Shown here: piece after piece, positions 1 through 7,191 of the stretch | Position numbering within the stretch: the first letter of the stretch is position 1 | Layout: the number at the start of each line of letters is the position of its first letter | NCBI GenBank assembly: GCA_910583695.1 | Contig: CAJTZL010000026.1 | Location: 1 to 35,331 of the forward strand | Source: an uncultured Oscillibacter sp. | GTDB lineage: Bacteria; Bacillota; Clostridia; Oscillospirales; Oscillospiraceae | Length of the DNA: 35,331 nucleotides | Direction: 5' to 3' | Notes under the pieces: model-generated | What the model was told of the DNA's origin: nothing | The model's database searches: none | Seen by the model: only the letters and a program-made list of their open reading frames with translations | Made by a program: the position numbers and the translations under genes

Positions 1-810
1 GCCATCACCGTCTCCTGCTTTGAGCCGGTCCGCCGGGAGATTGCCCGGCTGGCCCTGGAGAAGCTGATTTCCGACGGGCGCATCCACCCCACCCACATTG
101 AGGAAATGGTGGAGAAGGCTCGCCGGGAGGTGGACGCCACTATCAAGGCCGAGGGTGAGCGCGTCACCTTCGAATGCGGCATCCGCAGCCTCCACCCGGA
201 GCTGGTGAAGATGCTGGGCCGCCTTCACTACCGCACCAGCTATGGCCAGAACGTCCTCCAGCACTCTGTGGAGGTCAGCCATATCGCCGGCATGATGGCG
301 GCGGAGCTGGGTGTGGACGTCCAGGCCGCCAAGCGGGCGGGGCTGCTCCACGATCTGGGCAAGTCCGTGGACCACGAGATGGAGGGCACTCACGTGGCCC
401 TGGGCGTGGAATTTGCCCGGAAGTACAAGGAAAAAGAAGAAATCATCCATGCCATCGAGGCCCACCACAACGATGTGGAGCCCAGAACCATCGTCGCCTG
501 TCTGGTCCAGGCCGCGGACGCCATTTCCGCCGCCCGGCCCGGCGCCCGCCGCGAAAATCTGGAGAACTACATCAAGCGCCTGGAGCAGCTGGAGTCCATC
601 ACCGGCTCCTATCCCGGCGTGGATAAGGCCTTTGCCATCCAGGCGGGCCGTGAGGTCCGGGTCATGGTGAAACCCGAGCAGGTCAGCGAGGACCAGATGG
701 TCATTTTGGCCCGGGATCTGGCCAAGAAGATCGAGGAGGAAATGGAGTACCCCGGTCAGATTAAGGTCCATGTCCTCCGGGAGACCAAGGTGGTCGAGTA
801 CGCGAAATAA
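1..810 (+). CDS. rny: Ribonuclease Y, C-terminal part (5' end outside window)
   Basis: Open from base 1 in frame 1 to TAA at 808-810; the start lies upstream of the window, so about 269 C-terminal residues of a roughly 520-residue protein are seen. RNase Y is a membrane-anchored endoribonuclease that starts mRNA decay in Firmicutes. The visible part holds the end of the KH domain (ISDGRIHPTHIEEMVEKA) and the HD phosphohydrolase domain with HSVEVSHIA, the LLHDLGK metal motif and AIEAHHNDVEP, followed by the conserved tail DAISAARPGARRE. The N-terminal membrane helix and coiled coil are not in the window. A strong intrinsic terminator follows. Identification is secure from motif order and family-wide conservation. 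Confidence 0.97.
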   Translation, partial: AITVSCFEPVRREIARLALEKLISDGRIHPTHIEEMVEKARREVDATIKAEGERVTFECGIRSLHPELVKMLGRLHYRTSYGQNVLQHSVEVSHIAGMMAAELGVDVQAAKRAGLLHDLGKSVDHEMEGTHVALGVEFARKYKEKEEIIHAIEAHHNDVEPRTIVACLVQAADAISAARPGARRENLENYIKRLEQLESITGSYPGVDKAFAIQAGREVRVMVKPEQVSEDQMVILARDLAKKIEEEMEYPGQIKVHVLRETKVVEYAK

Positions 811-852
811 TCTCCCTTCGCAACGGACGGCGAAGGACAAAGACGCAAGGAA

Positions 853-898
853 CAGAAAGCGGTTGTGATAAGGTTCACAGCCGCTTTCTGCCTTTTTT
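853..898 (+). terminator. Intrinsic terminator after rny
   Basis: A 16-bp stem (853-868 with 875-890, one G-U pair) closes a 6-base loop and is followed by CCTTTTTT. It ends the rny transcript and separates it from the next gene. Confidence 0.9.
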
Positions 899-931
899 CA
901 TTCTGTAACGGAAAGAAAGGATGTCATTCCC

Positions 932-1825
932 ATGAGCGTTCAAAATCTTCTGAACACGCAGACCCGCATAGAAAGCCGCCGCCCCTCCGCAGGACGGTCC
1001 GGATCAGCGGGTCTCTCCTTCCAGGACCGGCTGGCTCAGACCACCGCCGCCGTCAATGGTCCCCCCATTCACCTCCGGATGCCCGGTGAAAACACCGTCT
1101 ATTCCGGCAGCTTATGGGGCCGGTCCGCCAATCAGGAGATCTATGCCGAGTATACCGCGGACTCCACCCCCGAAGAGCCCATTGTCCGCATCACCGGCGT
1201 ATCGGACAGCGGCCCCTACGACTTCACCTGCCGCGTCAACAGCATCGACCCCTCCAACGCCTCCTACGCGGAGCTTGCCGCCCTCTACGGCCATCTTGTG
1301 AAAACCGGCGCCTATCAAAGCGTTCTGGAAGGCACCTGCAAGCCCGGTGTGCTCCCCCATACGATGGAGTACCGCGGCGACGTCACGCAAAAGCACGATT
1401 TTCTCAGTGATATCCGCGAAAGCCTGAATGGCCCGCATCTCCCCGCCGCCGCCGCCGGCGCAGAAGAACTGCTGGCACTGTATCAGCCCTATGCCTCCGG
1501 CGGCGCGGTCTCCTCCCAAAGTGCCTCCGTCCCGGACCACAGCAGCTTTATGAAAAACAACCTCCTCTCCGCTCTGTCCGGTCTCAAGTCCTCCATGCTG
1601 GACCAGATAAAGCGGAACAAGGAAAAAACCGAGGAGGCCCAGGAGTGGGAAAAGCTCATGAAGTACCTGGACGCCTGGATTGAATCCCTGACGGAGGAAG
1701 CCGACGCCGGAAAAATCGCCCGGGCCCAGGCCGCCCTCCAGGCCGAGCTGACGAAAGACCACTCTGGCCGGAAAAATCTGGACGACCAGCTCCTGGAACA
1801 ACTGACCGAGCTTCTTTCCCATTGA
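932..1825 (+). CDS. Hypothetical protein, 297 aa
   Basis: I do not recognise this protein. The ATG at 932 is preceded by AAAGGA about 10 bases upstream, and the gene is bounded by terminators on both sides, so it is probably monocistronic. Residues 1-35 are polar and low in complexity. The middle part (about 60-160) looks like a compact globular region, with a segment around GVSDSGPYDFTCRVNS that suggests beta structure. The last 85 residues are rich in Lys, Glu, Leu and Gln and look helical or coiled-coil (SMLDQIKRNKEKTEEAQEW onwards). No signal peptide or membrane segment is visible, so it is probably cytoplasmic. Codon use matches the GC-rich flanking genes, which suggests it belongs to the core genome. 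The long antisense frame across it is a composition shadow. Confidence 0.75.
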   Translation: MSVQNLLNTQTRIESRRPSAGRSGSAGLSFQDRLAQTTAAVNGPPIHLRMPGENTVYSGSLWGRSANQEIYAEYTADSTPEEPIVRITGVSDSGPYDFTCRVNSIDPSNASYAELAALYGHLVKTGAYQSVLEGTCKPGVLPHTMEYRGDVTQKHDFLSDIRESLNGPHLPAAAAGAEELLALYQPYASGGAVSSQSASVPDHSSFMKNNLLSALSGLKSSMLDQIKRNKEKTEEAQEWEKLMKYLDAWIESLTEEADAGKIARAQAALQAELTKDHSGRKNLDDQLLEQLTELLSH

Positions 1826-1827
1826 CG

Positions 1828-1851
1828 GAAGGCCCCGCACGCGGGGCCTTC
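1828..1851. terminator. Bidirectional hairpin between convergent genes
   Basis: An 11-bp GC-rich stem (1828-1838 with 1841-1851) directly follows the stop of the 297-aa gene and precedes the stop of the convergent M50 gene. The U-tract is short (TTCTTC), so efficiency is uncertain, but the position fits a shared terminator. Confidence 0.7.
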
Positions 1852-1852
1852 T

Positions 1853-2446
1853 TCATGCGTGTGCTCCGGAAAGCCAGGGTCCTGCACTCCAATAGAGGCC
1901 CGCCCCCAGCGCGGGCAAAAGCCACAGGCTTCCTCCGGTCTTCCAGATAACCCCGCCGATCAGTGCCGCCAGGACCGCCGCCGTGACGGTTCCGGCCCAG
2001 CGGGCCGCCGTCTCCCCAACCGCCGGGCCCGCCAGCCAGGAGGTCAGCAGATACAGCGCCCGCCCCCCGTCCAAAGGGCGGATAGGCAGGAGATTGAAGG
2101 CACACAGCACCAGATTGGCCCCCACTGCGGCGGGCCAGCGGCCCCTTGCCGCCGCCGTCAGGGCCAGGGCCGCCAGGAGATTCCCGGCCGGCCCCGCCAG
2201 CACCGCCGCCAGCTCCCTGCCGTAGGACAGCCGCCCGCTGTCCGTCTCCAGCACCGCTCCCAGAGCACTGAGGCGAAAGCCCGTCACCTCCGCCCCCAAC
2301 AGGCGGAGCACCACCCAATGCCCCCATTCATGAACAGCGGCGGCTCCCAGCACGGTTGCCAGAGGTTCCCAGCCGTTGGCCAGAACAAACCAGACGGCGA
2401 GAAGGACGAAGCCCCCGCTTACACGGACTTTACAGGGCGGAGACAT
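1853..2446 (-). CDS. spoIVFB: SpoIVFB-like M50 site-2 metalloprotease
   Basis: This is an intramembrane zinc protease of the S2P family. In Bacillus, SpoIVFB cleaves pro-sigma-K in the mother cell during sporulation. Several hydrophobic segments are visible: residues about 10-40, 75-100 and 105-125, plus two near the C terminus. The active-site motif HEWGH (HExxH) lies at residues 39-43, and the second metal motif is NLLPIRPLDGG near residue 120, with Asp as the third ligand. Length (197 aa) is somewhat shorter than Bacillus SpoIVFB. The start overlaps the end of the upstream M23 gene by 17 bases and has no clear ribosome site of its own, which suggests translational coupling. The order M23 gene then M50 gene matches spoIVFA-spoIVFB. 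A housekeeping S2P role cannot be excluded. Confidence 0.85.
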   Translation of the reverse strand: MSPPCKVRVSGGFVLLAVWFVLANGWEPLATVLGAAAVHEWGHWVVLRLLGAEVTGFRLSALGAVLETDSGRLSYGRELAAVLAGPAGNLLAALALTAAARGRWPAAVGANLVLCAFNLLPIRPLDGGRALYLLTSWLAGPAVGETAARWAGTVTAAVLAALIGGVIWKTGGSLWLLPALGAGLYWSAGPWLSGAHA

Positions 2447-3407
2447 AGTAGATGGGGTTCAGGTAAGCCCCCTCCTGCTGGAGCTCGAAGTGAAGGTGCG
2501 GTCCCGTGGCCATCCCCGTCTCCCCCACCTCCGCAATCTTCTGGCCTCGCTTCACTGCTGTTCCGGAGGAGGCCGTAATGCGGCTGCAATGGGCATAGAG
2601 GGTGGAATAGCCCCCCTCGTGCGCCACAACGCAGTAGCGGCCATAACTGCTGCTGTCCCCCACGGCGGTGACGGTGCCGTCGGCAAAGCAGCGGACTTCC
2701 GTTCCAGCATCCGCCGCCAGGTCCACGCCGTAGTGGAAGCGCTCCTCTCCCTCCGTCGGGTGCTCCCGGTAGCCGAAGTCGGAGCTGAGCGTTCCCCCGG
2801 CCACCGGGGCGCAGTAATCAAAGCCCAGAATCACCTGCTCCATGCTGACCCCTTCCGGCAGGTTCTCCTGGGAGTACAGCACATAGGCCAGATTGGAGGC
2901 CTCCTGCGCCGCCGTCTCCGACGCGGGGGCTCCCTCCGGAGAGACGGGCTCCCTCCGGAAGCTCCGCAAACGCTCCAGTGCCGCGCCGTCCTGGAGCTTA
3001 GGCGTTGGAACGGCTGTTTTCACCGGGGCCTCCGGGGAGACGGCCCCCGTCTGGACAGCCTCCTCCTGGGGATGAAAGACCGCCTGATAAACCTCCGCTA
3101 CGCCGCCGCCCTCCTCTCCGGAGAAGGCCCGGCCTACAGCGGAGAACACCGCCTGGACGTCCATATTCCGCTCCATGGCGGCGGAAAGCCGCTGGTTGAA
3201 GTCCGCCATTTTTGCCGGAAGTAGCAGCTTAGCCGCCACCAGCACTACAAAGATGCCGCCGCAGGCAATCAGCCGCAGCATCAGCCGCAGATCCTTCGCT
3301 GCCAGAGGCTCGCTCTTCCGGGCCCCACCGCGGACGCTCTGAACGCTCCGCCGCCGCGCCCGCGCATTTGCCAGCCGCCGCCCCGCCTGCCTTGACGTCA
3401 TGTCCAT
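2430..3407 (-). CDS. spoIVFA: SpoIVFA-like membrane-anchored M23 (LytM) protein
   Basis: This is probably the partner of the downstream M50 protease. In Bacillus, SpoIVFA tethers and holds SpoIVFB in check until signalling across the engulfed forespore. Residues 1-40 are basic and Arg-rich, followed by one membrane helix (LIACGGIFVVLVAAKLLL), a long Pro/Glu/Ala linker, and a C-terminal M23 domain. Peptidase zinc ligands look intact: HYGVD (HxxxD) and HLHF (HxH). I chose the ATG at 3407, after GGGAAGGAAGGG; the ATG two codons later (3401) has better spacing and is an equally good choice. An in-frame extension to 3464 lacks a ribosome site. The gene is longer than Bacillus SpoIVFA because of the linker. 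SpoIIQ-like proteins share this architecture, but the M50 neighbour favours SpoIVFA. Confidence 0.75.
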   Translation of the reverse strand: MDMTSRQAGRRLANARARRRSVQSVRGGARKSEPLAAKDLRLMLRLIACGGIFVVLVAAKLLLPAKMADFNQRLSAAMERNMDVQAVFSAVGRAFSGEEGGGVAEVYQAVFHPQEEAVQTGAVSPEAPVKTAVPTPKLQDGAALERLRSFRREPVSPEGAPASETAAQEASNLAYVLYSQENLPEGVSMEQVILGFDYCAPVAGGTLSSDFGYREHPTEGEERFHYGVDLAADAGTEVRCFADGTVTAVGDSSSYGRYCVVAHEGGYSTLYAHCSRITASSGTAVKRGQKIAEVGETGMATGPHLHFELQQEGAYLNPIYYVSAL

Positions 3408-3445
3408 CCCTTCCTTCCCGCGTTTTCCATAGCTTGTTTCCTTGT

Positions 3446-3474
3446 ATTTTATGAGCACGCCCATGGAAAAATAC
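3446..3474 (-). promoter_or_regulatory. Possible sporulation (sigma-E-like) promoter for the M23/M50 pair
   Basis: On the minus strand CATAAAAT (3446-3453) lies 38 bases upstream of the chosen M23 start and resembles the sigma-E -10 consensus CATACAAT at 7 of 8 positions. A weak -35-like GTATTTTT lies 13 bases further upstream. The match rests mainly on the -10 box and the expected regulation of spoIVF genes. Confidence 0.3.
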
Positions 3475-3553
3475 CGGGAAATCCACGATGCGGCTCCTGC
3501 TGGAAGGCCCCGTCCTCCCCTTCCTTTGAGAATCTTATTTGAAAAGGGATTCC

Positions 3554-3619
3554 TAAGCCAAGTTTTTGCATAATGTCTCTAATCCTCTTTTTCCCAACAT
3601 GAATGCCATTCTTAGAAAG
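3554..3619 (-). pseudogene. Possible IS3-family transposase fragment
   Basis: Within a minus-strand frame, the segment IHVGKKRIRDIMQKLGL resembles the helix-turn-helix region of IS3-type OrfB transposases, where a conserved GKKRV-x-RLM-x-x-LGL pattern precedes the integrase core. Sequence on either side is not transposase-like, so only a decayed scrap would remain. It sits in AT-rich DNA exactly where the GC-rich core gives way to the accessory locus. The match is short and could be chance. Confidence 0.35.
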
Positions 3620-3841
3620 AATAATCCAAACTTTTATGATAAATGAGATGCAGGGGAGCCGATTTAGGAAGTTAGAGTGTTTGCTGACGAAATCTGAACC
3701 GTTCAAAAGTGGAGACCATTTCATTTTGGGGGGAAGGCATTATCCTGTTGAAGAAATCCGCTGTAAGCCGGCTTGCTCCCCCTAATTAAATTACTCAGTA
3801 ACGCTTGGGGCACTATCGAACGCAAAAAGGGATCATACGTT

Positions 3842-3870
3842 AACTTTTTTGTCTATCTTACAAAAAAGTT
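3842..3870. repeat. AT-rich perfect inverted repeat
   Basis: AACTTTTTTGT (3842-3852) is mirrored by ACAAAAAAGTT (3860-3870) around a 7-base loop. It could be a decayed element end or a weak terminator; no adjacent gene explains it. Confidence 0.5.
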
Positions 3871-3956
3871 CAAAAATAATCCACTTTTATTCTCTCCGCC
3901 TGTGCGTGTGGCCTGATGTCAGGTGGAACTTTTGGGCCCTGCTTGGATGTTCCACG

Positions 3957-4005
3957 GCAAAGAAACCTCCGGCCAAAAAATCGACCGGAGGTTTCTTTGC
4001 TTTTT
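3957..4005. terminator. Strong hairpin at the end of the sugar-acid operon
   Basis: A perfect 16-bp stem (3957-3972 with 3985-4000) with a 12-base loop is followed on the plus strand by TTTTT. It lies just beyond the stop of the minus-strand transaldolase gene. The U-tract favours plus-strand termination, but both stem arms carry a TTTCTTT or AAAGAAA run, so it may also end the minus-strand operon. Confidence 0.75.
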
Positions 4006-4011
4006 CACTCC

Positions 4012-5058
4012 CTAAAACCAGCGCGAAGAGGAACCCTTTTGATAGGTTTCCAGAGGCACCCACCCGGTCCATAGGAACTGGGACAGCGTTTTCTGCGTTA
4101 CACCGAAGGTAATAAACTCTTCCGGCCTTAATCCGCCTTCCTCGTAGGCCTTTATAAATTCGGGAATTTTATACAATTCCCGAATCACACTCTCGGGAAT
4201 TTCATCGTCGATGTGGCATACACGCTCGGGATCTCGTTCAATGACCATCTGCTGCACACGGGCCTGCAGAGAAAAGGTCATATCTGCGCCTGCCATAGCT
4301 GTGAGATGGTGAATTCCCCGGAGACCGGCAGGCATAACTCTGGCCGGAATATTCCGCTCCTTAAATAGCCGGTACACTTTTTTGCAGACGGCGTTTCCTG
4401 CGTTCTGTATCAGCTCCGGATCAATGTGGATCCCGTTGTCCTTCACTGTTTCCAGCAGATATTCGTCTAGTCGGCCGCTTTGCTGTACTACGAAAATAGG
4501 TTTGGGCCGTATGCCGCTGGCGATGGCTCTGGAACGGCCACGCATGTAGGCCTCTCCTACAGCCATTGCTTGGGAAACCGAGAAGTTCAGCGTTGTGCAG
4601 ACGGCAATGCCATGGGCGGACAGTTCTTCTACAAGGGGCAGCGCTGAAAGGATGGTAGGTGTCTTGACAGAGATATTTTCCGCCCAGGAAGCATACCGTA
4701 GACCTTGGGCGATCATCTTCTCCGTATCATTGCAGATGGACGGATCCAACTGCCCCAATGCATAGCCGTTTTTGCCTTGAGTTTCTTCGAACACCTTTTG
4801 AAACTTCCTGGCAGCATATGTAGTGACAATCTTCAGAAGCGCTTCAGCATGTTCGGAACTCGTCAGATTCCCAGGGAGCCGATCCACCTGCGGCTTCCAA
4901 AATTCCGGAACCGCTTGCAGTGTCTTATAGGTCAGGACAGGATTTGTCGTCACTCCCAGGGCGCCATTTTCAATGGCGGCGTCGATCTCGCTGGGAATGG
5001 CAGAATCGTGCCAGAACTTTGTGCACGTCTCGTTTGTCAGCCATTGCAGATAGTTCAT
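4012..5058 (-). CDS. Transaldolase-family protein
   Basis: A class I Schiff-base aldolase fold of the transaldolase family, about 348 aa. Visible family motifs are TTNPVLTYKTL near the N terminus, GQLDPSICND, ENISVKTP with the candidate Schiff-base lysine, and TTLNFSVSQA. A C-terminal stretch of about 100 residues follows the barrel core. Family members transfer three-carbon ketol units between sugar phosphates, but this is a divergent subgroup and its substrates cannot be read from sequence. I chose ATG 5058 because GGAGG precedes it by 11 bases; the upstream ATG at 5076 overlaps that GGAGG and has no ribosome site. It is the last gene of the minus-strand operon, 54 bases after kdgK. Placed here, it could recycle triose or a keto-sugar phosphate. 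Related transaldolases include SftT of sulfoquinovose degradation, but other genes of that pathway are absent. Confidence 0.8.
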   Translation of the reverse strand: MNYLQWLTNETCTKFWHDSAIPSEIDAAIENGALGVTTNPVLTYKTLQAVPEFWKPQVDRLPGNLTSSEHAEALLKIVTTYAARKFQKVFEETQGKNGYALGQLDPSICNDTEKMIAQGLRYASWAENISVKTPTILSALPLVEELSAHGIAVCTTLNFSVSQAMAVGEAYMRGRSRAIASGIRPKPIFVVQQSGRLDEYLLETVKDNGIHIDPELIQNAGNAVCKKVYRLFKERNIPARVMPAGLRGIHHLTAMAGADMTFSLQARVQQMVIERDPERVCHIDDEIPESVIRELYKIPEFIKAYEEGGLRPEEFITFGVTQKTLSQFLWTGWVPLETYQKGSSSRWF

Positions 5059-5112
5059 CTCAGCATTTACCTCCATTTCGGCGAATTGCGTAAGGACCGC
5101 CGCCGGGCGGTC

Positions 5113-6135
5113 TTATCTCAGGACGCGCCCGGACGCATCGCCGCCGGCAAGCCGTTCGATTTCCTCTAAGGTGGATAAATTGAAATCCATCTCGATGCTG
5201 TGCTTCAGGCAGGAGGCAGCCACTCCAAATTCTACAGCACGCTGCGGGTCATAGTCATGCATCAGCGCGTAGATCAGTCCGGCCGAAAATGAATCTCCGC
5301 CACCCACACGGTTTACAATGTGAATCATGTATTTCCTGGAAAAATAGGTTTTACCGTCCTCGTAGTACATAGCGGACCACTGATTATCCGAGGCGGAGAT
5401 GCTCTCCCGAAGCGTGACGGCTACTTTGGACACGCCATATTTACGTTGGATTTGCCGCGCGGTGTCCTCATATCCTGCCCGACTGAGCTTTCCTCTAGTG
5501 ATATCCGTGTCCACAGCATAGATTCCGAGAACCTTTTCCGCATCTTCTTCATTGCCGATCACAAGATCACAGTAGGGCACCAACTGCGTCATCGTCTCCT
5601 TGGCCTTTTCCTGAGACCAAAGGTTCTTCCGATAATTGAGGTCGCAGCTGATTTTCACACCTGCAGTCTTTGCCGCTTCGCACGCCTCTTTGCACAGTGC
5701 CGCCGTGCTGTCGCTGAGGGCCGGAGTGATACCGGTGAAATGAAACCAATCGGCGTCCTGAAAAATCCTTTTCCAGTCAAAATCGCCGGAGCGCGCCGTA
5801 GAGATGGAGGTGTACATTCGGTCATATACAACCTTGGAGGGACGCTGAGCCGCGCCTTTTTCCGTATAGATTACCCCCATGCGGTCGCCGCCGGTTGCGA
5901 TGGCATCGGTGCCAACGCCGAACTTCCGGAGCGCCGCGATACCGCATTTGGCGATGTCATTATCCGGCAGACGTGTTACGTAAGAGGTCTGCATTCCCAG
6001 CAGTGAAAGGGAAACGCAGACGTTTGCCTCTGCGCCGGTATAATTGGTCTCCATAAGATTTCCCTGTAGAAACCGGCGGTACCCGACGGGATTAAAGCCG
6101 ATCATCAATTCCCCAAAACCTACAAATTTTCCCAT
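5113..6135 (-). CDS. kdgK: 2-keto-3-deoxygluconate kinase-like PfkB-family sugar kinase
   Basis: A cytoplasmic PfkB/ribokinase-family kinase of 340 aa, expected to phosphorylate 2-keto-3-deoxygluconate, or a related sugar acid, to the 6-phosphate ester used by KDPG aldolase. Visible motifs are the N-terminal GFGELMIGFNP, the substrate-side YTGAEANVCVSLSLLG, CDLNYRKNLW typical of KdgK, and GGGDSFSAGL with the catalytic Asp (usually GAGD, here GGGD). The start is supported by GAGGTGG nine bases upstream. It begins 11 bases after the aldolase-VOC gene, in the same operon, which supports a kinase-aldolase pair. Close PfkB relatives use fructose, 2-ketogluconate or tagatose-6-phosphate, so substrate assignment is by motif and context. 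Confidence 0.85.
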   Translation of the reverse strand: MGKFVGFGELMIGFNPVGYRRFLQGNLMETNYTGAEANVCVSLSLLGMQTSYVTRLPDNDIAKCGIAALRKFGVGTDAIATGGDRMGVIYTEKGAAQRPSKVVYDRMYTSISTARSGDFDWKRIFQDADWFHFTGITPALSDSTAALCKEACEAAKTAGVKISCDLNYRKNLWSQEKAKETMTQLVPYCDLVIGNEEDAEKVLGIYAVDTDITRGKLSRAGYEDTARQIQRKYGVSKVAVTLRESISASDNQWSAMYYEDGKTYFSRKYMIHIVNRVGGGDSFSAGLIYALMHDYDPQRAVEFGVAASCLKHSIEMDFNLSTLEEIERLAGGDASGRVLR

Positions 6136-6146
6136 TATTCACCACC

Positions 6147-7112
6147 TCACTTTTTCATGACATGCAGAGCAAAACCGCCTATTTCATCTTTCAGGTAAAA
6201 GGATTTTATGAAACCCTTGGCGTTGTATTGGATGCTGTCCTCCCGAATCTCAATACCCCGGCTCTCAAAATGCGCTTTTGCCCGTTCCGCGGAATTAGTG
6301 CGGAAGCCAATATGCCCATGGGTCCCGAAATAAGGGGTGTGCATCAGCTCCACAGCCGTACCAAGGAAGGAGGATTTGCCGCTGCCCTCTCTGACGCCCA
6401 AAGGAAACCGCTCGTTCAGCGCCTCCGCAGCGTCCAGGGCTTCCGCCTTGTTTGCGGCATTAAGTCCAATGTGTGCCAGTTCAAATCCCAGAGAAAGCTC
6501 TATGCACCGCCTGCAGACATCGGCAATTGCATCCCAGCGGCGGCTGGCGATCAAGTCGGCTTTAGCCACAAAGCTGCCGCCCACTGCGGCGACCGCATCA
6601 CAGCTTAAATATTCCGGCAGGTCGTTCATGCCGATGCCTCCTGTTGGGACAAACCTTACGTCCCGAAAAGGGCCGGCCAGGTCACGGATGGCCGCCACAC
6701 CGCCGCAGCGTTTCGCAGGAAAGAACTTCAGCGTTTTCAGATCCATGTCGAGCGCTTGCTGAATTTCCGTGGGCGTCACGCAGCATGGGATAATAGGGAT
6801 TCCGCTTTCCGCACAGTATTCTACCGTCTCCTTTTGATAGGCAGGCGCTACCATTACGGCCGCACCAGCGGCCAATGCCTCCTTGACTGCACCTGTAGAT
6901 TGAATTGTGCCGGCGATGAGTGTTATGCCAGGGACGGCCCGGCGGATTCGTTCAATGGATTCCAGAGAGGAATCATTTCGCAGTGTGACCTCAATCAGGG
7001 AAATCCCTCCGGCGCAAAGAGCCTTCGCCAGCGGTACGGCATTTTCCGGATCTTCTATATTGATCACGGGAACAATGCCGGTCTTGTATAAAATATCAAA
7101 GGGGTTGTCCAT
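6147..7112 (-). CDS. eda: KDPG/KHG aldolase fused to a C-terminal VOC domain
   Basis: Residues 1-205 form a class I KDPG/KHG aldolase, which splits 2-keto-3-deoxy-6-phosphogluconate into pyruvate and glyceraldehyde-3-phosphate. Catalytic Glu41 and carboxylate-binding Arg45 (IEVTLR), Schiff-base Lys129 (LKFFPAK) and the phosphate-binding PTGGI (157-159) and GGS (177-179) are all present. From about residue 206 a second domain starts at LGFELAHIGLNA and contains GHIGFRT and FALHVMKK, typical of vicinal oxygen chelate (glyoxalase-like) folds. Total length 321 aa against about 210 for plain Eda. Start ATG 7112 follows GGGAGG; a TTG at 7127 overlaps that site and is unlikely. Similar fusions are, to my knowledge, annotated in other Clostridia; the role of the VOC half is unknown. 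Confidence 0.88.
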   Translation of the reverse strand: MDNPFDILYKTGIVPVINIEDPENAVPLAKALCAGGISLIEVTLRNDSSLESIERIRRAVPGITLIAGTIQSTGAVKEALAAGAAVMVAPAYQKETVEYCAESGIPIIPCCVTPTEIQQALDMDLKTLKFFPAKRCGGVAAIRDLAGPFRDVRFVPTGGIGMNDLPEYLSCDAVAAVGGSFVAKADLIASRRWDAIADVCRRCIELSLGFELAHIGLNAANKAEALDAAEALNERFPLGVREGSGKSSFLGTAVELMHTPYFGTHGHIGFRTNSAERAKAHFESRGIEIREDSIQYNAKGFIKSFYLKDEIGGFALHVMKK

Positions 7113-7130
7113 AAATAAACCTCCCAAATA

Positions 7131-7149
7131 CCGCTCTTACTTAGAGCGG
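7131..7149. other. Intercistronic hairpin before the aldolase-VOC gene
   Basis: CCGCTCT and AGAGCGG form a 7-bp stem with a 5-base loop just upstream of the ribosome site of the aldolase-VOC gene, in the 79-base gap after the aldehyde dehydrogenase gene. It may protect or process the operon mRNA. Confidence 0.45.
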
Positions 7150-7191
7150 ACAGTCAAACACCATAGTCCCGCCATTCTGTTCCGGACCACA

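Larger units (their letters stand above)
3465..4011. other. AT-rich intergenic boundary region
   Basis: About 550 bases without a convincing intact gene, clearly more AT-rich than the DNA before 3465. Apart from the possible transposase scrap it contains an AT-rich inverted repeat and a strong hairpin, annotated separately. It marks the left edge of the accessory carbohydrate locus. Confidence 0.6.
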
